This document shows, in pieces, positions 1-9,000 of a stretch of 11,649 nucleotides of DNA. The DNA is taken from contig NW_017265179.1 in the NCBI RefSeq assembly GCF_001638985.1, positions 16,639 through 28,287 of the forward strand. Reading direction: 5' to 3'. The notes beneath the pieces are model-generated. The model saw nothing but the letters and a program-made list of their open reading frames with translations, was not told where the DNA came from and made no database searches. Source of the stretch: Phycomyces blakesleeanus NRRL 1555(-). Taxonomy: Eukaryota > Mucoromycota > Mucoromycetes > Mucorales > Phycomycetaceae. Position numbers and translations under genes: made by a program. How positions within the stretch are numbered: position 1 is the stretch's first letter; every line of letters begins with the position of its first letter.

Positions 1-1
1 G

Positions 2-1786
2 CCAAGATGCGAGGAGATAAATAACTATCTCAAGCCCATGGTAGACGAGATGAAGCAGTTGTATGTTGGAATGCGAGTCCCAACCTACGAGTGCCCTTCT
101 GGTGCTAATGTCCGTGCTGCCTTGCTGATGATTGCGTGTGACATCCCTGCTGCCAGGAAAACAAGTGGATTTACAGCCCACAATAGTACATGTGCGTGTT
201 ACAAGTGTACAACCCAGTTCCCCAGATTGCCCAACACAAATCAGGTGGACTTCAGTGGATTCGATTATTCGCTTTGGAATATTCGTAGCGGTGTAGAGAA
301 CAGGTTGCATGCTGAGGAGTGGAAGAGTGCGAGTACACCCTCAGAAAGGCACCAGCTGGAGGTCGAATATGGTGTTTGATGGTCGCAGTTGCAACGCCTT
401 GGATACTTTGATCTAGTACGTGGAACGATCATTGATCCCATGCATAATTTATTCCTGGGGACGCCCAAGAGAATGATGGACCGGTGGGTCGATAAGAAAA
501 CGATTGGAGCCGAAGAGTTTGCTGCCATGGAAAAAATCGCAGAGACAATGGTCCTTCCGAGGGATTATACAAAGCTGACATCAAAGATTGGAAAAGGCTT
601 TCCTTACATGAAAGCCGACGACTGGAAATCCTGGGTACTGGTGTATTCTCCTGTTCTGCTGCATGGTGTTCTACCATTTGAAATGTATAACAACTGGATG
701 AATTTCGTCCGTGCATGCCGCTATCTTATCAAGCCAAGCATCACATTTGATGAAGTGAACAGCGCCCACGACTATCTGGAAATGTTTTGCAAAAAGGCTA
801 CCGAACTCTACACTCCCACCATCCTCACCTGCAACATGCACCTGCACCTCCACCTTTGCGAGACCATTCGTGATTTTGGACCCGTGTACGGTTACTGGCT
901 CTTTGGGTTTGAGAGATACAATGGCCTGTTAAAGCATATAAAGACAAACGGAAAAGATAGTTTTGAGGCAACATATATGAGAAGTTTTGTTCAAAACGCA
1001 TTCAAGGGTGACTATGCCAATGCTGTTCTGAAAAGTTCTAGCCACGTCCCCTTTTTCAACATTCTCTCAAAGCTTTCTCCGAAATTCACACCTACCACCA
1101 CAGTCATTACTCTCTCCTCCCATCCATTCCGATTGCAATCATTCTTACTAGCATCGTCCAACCCACATCTTCCTCCAAAGGGTAACGAACCTCTCCCTCC
1201 TTCGACTTTTCCTCTTCAGCTAAAAAAATCATCACTGATGGATGAAACCGACTATGCCCATCTGCTTCAGCACTACAAAACATCCTATGATCTTCCCGAC
1301 CTTGTCAGTTACCAATATGCCACGCTCACAAACTCCTTTGTTGACAATGAAATCACAAAGTTGAAGTTCATTGACTTACTTGGTCAACAGTACCGTGGTA
1401 AAAACGGTTCAGCTAGTTGTGGTTCTCTTGTCCACGTAATGTTTGTTGGTAGTGACGGTAGAAATACCCTAGCCTATGCTGGACAAGTACAGTATCTCTT
1501 CACACACTCCTTTACACACCCTTCTAACAGCAATCTCCACCTGACTCGCATGGTTCATGATCATCGACATGTATTCGCATATATCAAGTGGTTTAATACT
1601 TCCTCTGATAGATCGCGTGAGGATGACGGTCTTGAGTTTTGTCTCCCCACCTTCTCCCCCGATAGTCGCCATTGCATTGTATCTGTGCACCGCATCTTTT
1701 TAGAGATTGCTACAGCCAGGATTACTACAAGTAGAAATGTTAGTAAGATGTTAGTAATTGCTTTGCCAAAAAAGCTTTATGCTTAA
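2..1786 (+). CDS. Tnp2-like (CACTA/CMC) DDE transposase of element A, 5' partial, one in-frame TGA
   Basis: The frame is open from base 2, before the first ATG at 38, and aligns with the middle of the element B transposase, so the true start lies upstream of the window. Visible marks of the CMC transposase family: Asp in CDIPAARK (140-142), the Cys pair CACYKC just after it, DPMHN (Asp at 434-436), the HLHLHL cluster, and FERYNG with the likely catalytic Glu at 911-913. The first catalytic Asp would lie upstream of the window. A C-terminal region (YAGQVQYLF, HVFAYIKWF, then SVHRIF and ALPKKLYA) matches the end of the element B protein. The frame is interrupted once, by TGA at 377-379, just before WSQL; no ATG follows directly, and the next in-frame one is in DPMHN. 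The stop is TAA at 1784-1786, followed by an A-rich run. It converges with the accessory gene ending at 1920, leaving a 133-bp gap in which I see nothing else. Confidence 0.85.
377..379 (+). other. In-frame TGA in the element A transposase
   Basis: The codon lies between GV and WSQL. The element B protein reads GVR at this position and carries its own stop one codon later. The simplest common ancestor is GVRWSEL, which makes this a CGA-to-TGA transition. The frame before and after it is otherwise open through the visible part of the gene. Confidence 0.9.
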
Positions 1787-1919
1787 AATAAAAAAAAACC
1801 CCCACTTGAATTTCCTTTTCTTATACAAAAAAAACAGAACAAATTCCCTATATATATTGATAGTATTGTGTATGTAAAAAGTAATACGTAGATAAAAAGA
1901 GAGAAACATTTTTTTTTAT

Positions 1920-2842
1920 TTAGAGCCCGTCTCTAAGAGCCCACCGAGGAAAATTGGGGCTAATGTTATCCGGGACTGCTGAGTTGGACACACTAGTAGT
2001 GATCCTACGGATCCTTTGATTAGCACTTGACCCCATGGCCTGGACAGCATAAGTGTCAACAAGTGCAATGAAACGGTTGCACTGAAATACATTTGTTAAT
2101 AATTCACTCAATATAATAATACACCAATACAAATGTATTACTCCAAATTAATCTACCTCATCGCTTCTCCAGCCTGGTTGTACAATATGAATGACATGTT
2201 TTATGCCATCCTCGTCCATTTCATCGGCAGACTCTCCATCTGACATTACTGCTTTTTGGAGAGTGTTGGCACAGTCTCTGAGCATTACAAGATCAATTGC
2301 CTTCTTATTGTCTTTGTAGGCCAGTACACGGCGACACTCATTCTAGTAATAAGTTTTATTAATTTGTTCTTTTTATTTTTAATTTTCAACTATAAACTAT
2401 ATATATTAGCATAATACTCACATCATCTGCACGGGCTGCTCTTCGTGTAAGAGCGTTTGTTTCCGCTATCTCATCATCAGACATTCTCTCACGACGGGTT
2501 CTACTAGTGAAGTTGGTGTGCAACCTCTTTTGGAGGTCACTCCATCTCATACTAGAGGAACCAAACCTGCGCTCAAGGTTAGAAAGAAGTCTCTCGGCTA
2601 TCTCCCTGTTGGGAGATTTGTTGAAAGCAACATTTGTATCCCATCTGGGCTTGAGGTTGTTGGCCAGGATATTTTCTGGCGTTCTCAAGCTAAGCTTGGG
2701 TTTCCACATAAGGTTGTGAATATGAGCCTGATAAATAAATCCTGAGAAAATGAATTGATAAAATATTTTATAATATGTTACTCACATAAACTGCATTAGA
2801 TTCTTCACGGGTAGGCTCATGGTTGGAGATGACAACAGGTGC
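1920..2842 (-). pseudogene. Element A accessory gene, 3' part (rest of exon 1 and exons 2-4)
   Basis: Minus-strand exons: the last 18 codons of exon 1 (2839-2786, after the duplicated GCA at 2842-2840), exon 2 (2727-2422, 102 codons), exon 3 (2342-2157, 62 codons), exon 4 (2081-1920, stop TAA). Introns are 2785-2728, 2421-2343 and 2156-2082, all GT-AG and phase 0. Homology with the element B accessory protein is clear in exon 3, with VMSDGES followed by PGWRSDE (B: VMSDGESD and PSWRTDE). Exon 4 also matches, with a FIALVD/FISTID start and a late P-N-P-x-W pattern. Exon 2 has a similar Arg-rich end. Exon 2 could instead begin at the upstream AG near 2742, but only the AG at 2729-2728 keeps the frame. 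The protein would be about 323 residues if joined to the 5' part at 9914-9651. Function is inferred: a small basic partner of the transposase. It is broken by element B. Confidence 0.8.
2840..2842. repeat. Target-site duplication TGC, left copy
   Basis: TGC directly precedes the CACTG terminus at 2843 and is repeated at 9651-9653 directly after the other terminus. A 3-bp duplication is the usual length for CACTA-type elements. On the minus strand it reads GCA, an Ala codon of the interrupted gene. Confidence 0.9.
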
Positions 2843-2869
2843 CACTGGAAAAATAGGGTAATTTCATCT
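2843..2869 (+). repeat. Left terminal inverted repeat of element B
   Basis: 27 bp beginning CACTGGAAAAATAGGG and ending TTTCATCT, identical to the reverse complement of 9624-9650. CACTG is a known variant of the CACTA terminus. The repeat contains a good splice donor (AGG followed by GTAATT) pointing inward. Its other strand ends in TTTTTCCAG, a good acceptor pointing outward. Confidence 0.95.
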
Positions 2870-2905
2870 GGATCAAATGTACCAAAAATGTAGATGATTG
2901 AGCCA

Positions 2906-2980
2906 ATATCATCACAATTTTTGTGATATATCATTTTGAGCAATGGTACGATATCATCTATGGTGCTGATGCATATCATT
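2906..2980 (+). repeat. Subterminal array of four ATATCATY motifs
   Basis: ATATCATC, ATATCATT, ATATCATC and ATATCATT occur at 2906, 2928, 2951 and 2973, so the spacing is 22, 23 and 22 bp, about two helical turns. The array starts 37 bp inside the terminal repeat. CACTA elements typically carry subterminal repeats bound by their TnpA-type protein, so these are candidate binding sites for the 4528-5800 product. The right arm has only one obvious match (9410-9417). Confidence 0.6.
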
Positions 2981-3191
2981 ATAACAACGGGTACATGAAA
3001 ACCCAATGTAGAACGATTGTCAGTCCGCAAACTATGGAAACTGAATAAATATTGTAGTTACGCTTTACTTCTATCGAGTCTACCTCTTTATGTGTTATAT
3101 TTTGAGGTCTATAAAGAGCTAGCGTCCCATATTATTATTTTTACCGGGTTTTTTTATTGGCTGCAGAAATGCTTTAAAAACTATCAAAGAG

Positions 3192-3328
3192 ATGATTGTA
3201 GGTTTTTTACAATATAAAGAAATGATGATAGTTGGTTTTTTATACGTGCTCAAAGTGATGAAACTAGGTTTTTTAAACACAAAAGCAATGAAACTAGGTT
3301 TTTTTACAATGGAAAAGAGAAACAAAGC
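3192..3328 (+). repeat. Degenerate tandem array with GGTTTTTT cores
   Basis: Four imperfect units start ATGATTG or ATGAAAC and share the core AGGTTTTTT, beginning at about 3192, 3222, 3258 and 3288. The GGTTTTTT cores lie at 3201, 3234, 3267 and 3297, with spacing of 33, 33 and 30. The last two units share ATGAAACTAGGTTTTTT. The region is open on both strands, giving repeated GFL or KKP peptides, but no start or codon pattern makes it a convincing gene. An outlying core lies at 3147. Confidence 0.65.
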
Positions 3329-3419
3329 ATGGGTAGATTTTTATAAACAAGTCTCTTTGGTTTGTTTATTTATTTTACTTTTATTTATTTATTTTTTGGA
3401 AAAACATTGGGTTATACAT

Positions 3420-3530
3420 TTTTTGTTCAATTTTGTTTTATTTGATAGGAAAATCTTTTCTAGATAAAAATCCTAATTTCGCGACAGTTTTGATACTATA
3501 GCTATTATAATCGCTAATACTTCTTGCTCG
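3420..3530 (-). repeat. Block shared with element A outer arm
   Basis: On the minus strand from 3530 the sequence begins CGAGCAAGAAGTA, then a short variable stretch to ATAGCT, then CTAGAAA and an A-rich run with AATAAAA. Element A carries the same 13-mer at 11354-11366 on the plus strand, also followed by ATAGCT, CTAGAAA and AATAAAA. In both elements it lies outward of the accessory gene, in the same orientation relative to it. Confidence 0.6.
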
Positions 3531-3577
3531 CTATATATAATTTAAAGCCTTCCGGGAGTAGACATGGAATACATACT

Positions 3578-4114
3578 TTAATAGCGGAAATGCTATTAAA
3601 AAATGATTAATAGAAAAGAAGAATTAGTAAATGATTTAAATTGAAATTTCTTTATAAATACTTACAAGGCGGAGAAGACCTGACATACAATTGATATAAA
3701 CATGTTCTTCAGAATTATCAAGACAATACCAGTAGTCTTTGAATAGAGATACATTCTAAAAATGAATAATTATTAATATTGTATGTAGTAAAGGCGTATT
3801 TATTAAATATATTGTAGTTAACTTACCAAATATTACTGATTATACGTCTTCGTGCATAATATTAGACATAACTAATAAATCATAATAAAAATAAATATAT
3901 ATCTATGAGTACGACGAAAGAATAATTTGAATTTTTTTTAAGAAAAAAACTTACCATCATGTTCGATTAAGAGATGATGAGACTCAATGGAAATGAGTAG
4001 CAATGGCTAGACAAACAATATGATGAGTAACAAAGATCTGTAAGATAATGATATCTTACCTTGATATATCAGACAGAGTATAGCCAAACAAAGAGACACA
4101 TATTTGGTATTGAG
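3578..4114 (-). CDS. Candidate small multi-exon gene in element B left arm
   Basis: On the minus strand, consecutive strong splice signals define exons 4114-4060, 4006-3955, 3871-3846, 3755-3666 and one starting at 3592. Introns are 53, 83, 90 and 73 bp, all GT-AG. A frame starts at ATG in the third exon (MSNIMHED), continues through the fourth (KDYWYCLDNSEEHV, ending GLLRL) and stops in the fifth (HFRY, stop at 3580-3578), giving 42 residues. The second exon is open in the same phase; the first has a TGA in that phase, so the first two are probably untranslated. The product resembles nothing I recognise. The locus is transcribed outward, divergent from the accessory gene at 4528. It could be a non-coding spliced RNA. 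The splice model is by eye. Confidence 0.35.
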
Positions 4115-4527
4115 CTATAAAAGAAAGAAAAAATTATAAGTGAAATTGTAAAAACATAAGCAAAAGAGAAACAAAGAAAATATCAATAATAAATGTTATT
4201 AAAAGAAAAAAAAGGAAAAAAAAAAGACTTGTCTTAAAATCCAGTTTGACCCTGACAAAATGCGGGCTGTAAAAAGTAATACTCCAAAAGAAGATGACCA
4301 CCGTCATCTTGAAATACTACTTTGTGCCTCATTGAGTTAGAAAAGAAGTTGTCTAAATGTGGATCAAGCGGTTGGGAGATGTGCTTAAATATCAAATGAA
4401 AGGTAGAGAGTTAATCTGCACCGCTTATCCTCTTTACTAGTATGTGAATTTTAAATATGATATAACAAGTGTAGTGAATTGTATAATATTAGTTGAAAAT
4501 TATTAATATTTATTTTATTAACAGAAA
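4115..4527 (+). promoter_or_regulatory. Divergent promoter region and 5'-UTR intron of element B accessory gene
   Basis: This interval separates two divergent transcription units. The minus-strand side is a long pyrimidine-rich run (poly-A/poly-T at about 4201-4226), common upstream of fungal genes. The plus-strand side holds a likely 5'-UTR intron, GTATGT at 4440 to CAG at 4522-4524, ending 3 nt before the ATG. Element A has the same arrangement (GTATGT at 10043, TAG ending at 9918, then 3 nt, then ATG). A perfect palindrome lies at 4291-4310. Confidence 0.5.
4291..4310. promoter_or_regulatory. 8-bp perfect inverted repeat in the divergent promoter
   Basis: AAGATGAC, a 4-base spacer CACC, then GTCATCTT. 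It sits midway between the two divergent transcription units and is the most symmetrical site in the interval. It could be an operator for a dimeric DNA-binding protein, perhaps the coiled-coil accessory protein itself, or a cruciform. No direct evidence of function. Confidence 0.4.
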
Positions 4528-5800
4528 ATGACAAAGCGTATTCCTACTGCTCCCCGCCGACCCAACCTACGCATGAATGCTGTTCTTAATAGCACAATTG
4601 CAGGTGTTGTTGCTCCAATTGATACACCAACTCCAGAAGTAGCAGTTGACACAGCCCCTGAAGTTCAAGTCGCTGTGACCCCAATGGATCACGTCCTTAC
4701 CTTGTTGGCAGCCAACAATGTGTCGATGCAATCCTTGCAAGAAAATGCAAAAGGAGTGACTGATGCAATAACTCATTTGAAGAATGGCCTGGATTTGTCC
4801 AACAAGACAAATGAATTTTTGAAGAACTCGGTCCTTCAGCTCATGACTGAAAATGCTGAAATAAAAAAGGCAGTGACCAGCCAAAATTCCGTGATGCCTT
4901 CTGCTGTACCAGCGGATTCTTTTTCTTCCATGGATGATGATCTTGACCTTGGAGCGAAACATTATCCCTTGATTTCTGTAAGTAAATTGATAATAATAAC
5001 ATTACTGATTAATATATCTAATACTGTTTTTATAGCAACTTATCAATAGTTACATCAAGAAACCGAACTTTGTTAGCACAGACCCGCTCAAAGTTGCTGA
5101 GAATAATAATAGATCAGCATGGTCAATGACTGGCACATATGGCAACAAGTACAACAAGACACTTGCACTGGCTCTCTTCAAGTACCTGAGACCTCAAAGA
5201 TGTTGCACAAATGTGTCAAAGAGTGTCATTATGAATATAATAAAGAATCACTACCAAAATCAAGTGCGAGTCTTCCGGACCTCAGCAGAGAAGATTATGG
5301 CTAGAAATAAAGCTGGAAGAAGACGCAACAGAAAGAAGACCGTAAGTTTTAAAATAAAGTTAATTTACTATTGATTTAATGTTTTAATACAATACTCTTT
5401 GGTAGCTTCTTGACCGTTGTATTATCACGTACCAGACATACACAGAGGCTATTCATGAGGGCATGAATCGATATGATTGCGGAAATATTCTTTCTATTGA
5501 CGTGATGTCTGATGGCGAGTCGGATGGAGATAACAAAGTGCGGGCATATCGTCCCAGCTGGAGAACTGATGAGGTAATGTTAAACATCTATTTATGTTTT
5601 AAAGAAAATAATAATACTTTATTAATACTATTTATTCTTTAAACCAGCTCCAGACGTTTATTAGTACTATTGATGAACTTACTGTTATCCGTTTGAAGAA
5701 AAATTCAGAAAGCTTGAAAAAGCGCATCCCTTATGAGAAAGAAGTGAGCATTCCCGAGAATTTGGCAGTCACTTTACCAGATTGGTGCTTTTCAAAATAA
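4528..5800 (+). CDS. Element B accessory protein (TnpA-like candidate), four coding exons
   Basis: Exons 4528-4977, 5036-5341, 5406-5573 and 5648-5800 (150, 102, 56 and 50 codons plus stop). Introns 4978-5035, 5342-5405 and 5574-5647 are GT-AG and phase 0. The product is 358 residues. Residues 1-20 are basic (MTKRIPTAPRRPNLR); about 55-120 is a likely coiled coil with heptad Leu/Val/Ile; exon 2 ends in an Arg/Lys patch (RNKAGRRRNRKKT) suited to DNA binding; exon 3 holds VMSDGESD and PSWRTDE; exon 4 ends PDWCFSK. I know no named family. The element A protein matches in exons 2-4 and exon layout. The gene runs tail-to-tail with the transposase. The role as a terminal-repeat-binding partner and regulator is inferred from the CACTA two-gene plan. 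The start follows a 5'-UTR intron acceptor at 4524. Confidence 0.85.
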
Positions 5801-6007
5801 ATCATTTTTTTCTTGCCAACTATTTTAGAGTCTTTTTTCTACTTGTTTATGTTTACGGATTAGCATGATGTATACAGATGCATGTATAGCATGCCAAGTA
5901 CAAACAAAAATTTATAGAAATAATAAAAAATAAACGTGCAGCTATATATATTAGTCTGTATTAATTAATTTTTCTTTTTTATACGTGTTTTATTTTTGTA
6001 TTTGAAT
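5801..6007. other. Convergent intergenic spacer of element B
   Basis: AT-rich 207-bp gap between the stop codons of the accessory gene and the transposase. It must hold both 3' ends. A-rich strings such as AATAAAAAATAAA near 5920-5932 could serve polyadenylation on the plus strand. No coding or repeat structure is evident. Confidence 0.5.
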
Positions 6008-9000
6008 CTAAATATATATTTTTCGTGGCAAAGGAACTACACACATCTGAACTTCGCCTTCTAGACCAAGGTGCTCGCCTACTGCAACTGGATAGCAGAT
6101 TCTATGCACTGGGAGAATGCTGTTCATGCTGTCATCTTCGAACCCCACCTCATTCACCTCAACTCCTTCTCCTGCTCTGGGCTGAAGTAAAACTTCCTTG
6201 TACCATTGTACATATGCAAATACATGCTGGCTCGCATGACCAGCAAACGAGTTTACAGCAGTATTGACAAAGAGGTACTGAATTTGGCCCGCGTATGGCT
6301 TGGTACTTCTACCATCACTTGTCTCAAACAAGGCTTGCATGAACGACCCACGCTGATTCTTCGTTTTGCTCTTGTAGATTTGCCCAAGAAGATTGATTGA
6401 TTCAAACTTCTGTATCCGATTGTTAACAAAATTATCGGAATGACCAGCCTGACGATAATGAACAAGAGTTTGATCATCGTATGTCTCGCGATAGTATTCC
6501 AACAAATGCTCATACTCGGATTCATCCATGGAAATCTCCCCCTTTAGAGCTAAAGGAAGTGCGGAAGGGGGCAAAGGCTCGTTTCCCTTGACGATATCAA
6601 AGTTGATCTCAGGAGAATCAAGAAAAGCATTGATATCGAATTGGATTGAGGTGGCAGTGGAAGTGGAAGTGGTTATGGAATTGGCAGTGGAAGTGGAAGT
6701 GGTTATGGAATTGGCAGTGGATGCAGTGAGCTCAAGGATGATCGCCGAATGCTCAGGTCGAATTATTGGCAAAGTTTGGCGAATAAGATCTCCCTGGTAT
6801 GCTTCTTCAAGATACTTCTTCATATAGGTTCCCTCAAACCCGTCTTTTCTATTTGTCGCATAGTTTTTCAAGATACCATTGCATCTTTCGAAACTAAAAA
6901 GCCAATAGCCATAAACCGGGCCAAAGTTCAGTACAGTCTCTCGCAGATGAAGATGGAGATGCATGTTTGGCGAAAGGAATGGGGCTTTATACAACTTCTT
7001 GCACTCTCTGCAGAAAGCCTCCAAAGATTGATGGGCTTCATCAAGGTGAGCCATGAATATGCTTGGCATTGAGAGGTACTGGCATGCATTGACAAACGTT
7101 GTCCAGTTACCGAGATGAGCTTCAGGTAGACGATCACGCAGGAGAACAGGAGAGTACACCAAGCACCAAGACTTCCACTCGTCGGCCTTCATGAATGGGA
7201 AGCCACGCCCGATCTTTGTCCCTAATGGCGTGTAGTCCTCTGGCAGTACAAGCTTGTCAGCATCCAACTGCATTTCGGCCAAGTGTGCATCTGTGATGAG
7301 ACCTGAAGATCTCCATTTCTCCATTATCCTCTTTGCTGTTCCGAGGTACAGGTTGTGCATCGGATCGATGACAGTGCACTCCACGAGGTTAAAGTAAACC
7401 AGGTCATGCAATTCTGACTATCGGACACCATTTTCCCTCTCCAATCTCTTTCTCTGTGCATCACTGCTGGCCATTCTCCACAACTCAGCATCACGGCGGT
7501 TTTCGGCATCAGTGCGAGGCACCCACTCAGAAAACACGAACCCAGAGTAGTCCACAGCATTGGAGTCTGGAAGGCGAGGGAACTGTCGGTTGCACTTATT
7601 GCATGCACATGTGCTTGAATGAGAGGTGAACCCACAAGTCTTACGGGCAGCAGGAATGTCGCAGGCAACAAGAAGAAGGGCAGCACGGACAAGAGCACCA
7701 GATGGGCACTGTACGGTAGGCATCACCACACCGCCATACAACTGGTTGAGTTCCGCAACAAGGGGACGGAGGTAGTGATTGATCTCACTTGTCTTTGCTT
7801 CCTTGGGCCCTGGCATGAGACCAACGAGAACAACATTCTCCTTCTTGTACCATTCCGATCTTGGCAAGTTGTTGATGCAAAGGTATATCGCACCACAGGA
7901 GTAAGTGACCCCATCGAAAGGTTGAAACCAATCGATGTTCATGGTAAGCATTATGGAGCGCTCATGATTCACAAACGGTAAACCATTGCTATCCTTCAGA
8001 CTGTTCCACTTCGTACTGTCGTAAATGTCAAACATCATGCCTGGAACTTGCACTCTGATTCTCCAATGGTTGATGGTGTCTTCGAATCCAGGGTGGCAAA
8101 AAAGGATAGACAATGTTTTGATTATGGAGTTATACATGTAGATCTTTTTGGGGATAGTCAAGGCTCTTGATGTTGCAAAGAAAAGAGCGTTTCCACATTC
8201 TCTACCAGAGAGTCTCTCGAAATTACAGCACTCTGGAACAACATCGGACTCTTCATATACTTTGTTACAATCGCCACATGCAACAAACCGCTGGACACCT
8301 CGAGTCACGTCGCTGAGACCGGTCATAGAGTTGACACCACTCATACTGAGGGGAAGACGGAAAGACTGTCCAAAGTGTGCCAATACTTCGTTAAGAAACT
8401 TTAACAGAACAGCACCACCAGAATTGACAACATATTTGGATATGAAGAAGGCAGCAAAAGAAGCAATGAAAGCATGAGTAGGATCGACTGGCATATTGGA
8501 TGAAGAAAAGTGTTCTATTTGAAAAAAAAATCAATACTTGTTGACTTTATTGATTTATATGTGCTTTTTGTACTAACCTCTAACATCATCAGATTCATCG
8601 TCAGAAATATCCAAAATGGTTGCTTCAATGACACCCTCATCTTCGCTTTCAGAATCAAACAAGGAATCAATGCCAAAAAGAGGTAAGTCTTCGGCTGTTT
8701 TGTTAGGTAAAAAAGAATCAAATTATTAGATATTATAAATGATTATAAAACTTTAATAAAAATACTATGCATACCTTCAACTTGATCTTCGGCATCAACA
8801 TTGTCTTCAAAGTCAATCTCCATGTCATTGTCATTCGACATTACTTCTATAACTGAGGCTATATTATATGAAAATAAATATTTAATTAAAATTGTCTCAA
8901 TAATAATTTTCTTAAATTTGAACTTACAAGAAGATCCTGACTGATATTGTCTCACGATATCCTGTTGTGCATGTCTTCTGAGTGTTTGGGTAGACACCAA

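Larger units (their letters stand above)
2870..3577. other. Left arm of element B, no confident gene
   Basis: This non-genic arm holds the ATATCATY array (2906-2980), the GGTTTTTT array (3192-3328) and a block shared with element A (about 3420-3530). A minus-strand frame is open from about 3057 through the terminus to 2782. Its inner part contains protein-like runs such as DDIVPLLKMIYHKNCDD, but it has no sure start, reads out into flanking DNA and matches no family I know. It may be chance, the last exon of the outward locus, or a captured fragment. Confidence 0.5.

Noticed and set aside
372..388. A 17-nt GT...AG segment covering the TGA of element A, with a 15-nt counterpart (7429-7415, minus strand) covering the TAG of element B, possibly tiny introns that remove the stops
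   Set aside because: They are far shorter than the other introns here (53 bp or more), and the 17-nt one would shift the frame. Longer GT-AG choices of about 56 and 51 nt use non-equivalent donors, and the former also shifts the frame.
2782..3030. 82-codon minus-strand frame starting at an ATG near 3030, as a separate gene
   Set aside because: It crosses the exact transposon end into the interrupted accessory gene, has no recognisable family and overlaps a repeat array. Kept only as a low-interest finding.
3192..3467. Plus-strand 91-codon frame with repeated GFL units, and the opposing KKP-rich frame, as genes
   Set aside because: Low-complexity tandem repeat, very AT-rich, no splice context and no family resemblance.
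6025..8477. Several plus-strand open frames opposite the element B transposase
   Set aside because: They lie entirely over conserved minus-strand transposase codons and show no domain or codon evidence of their own.
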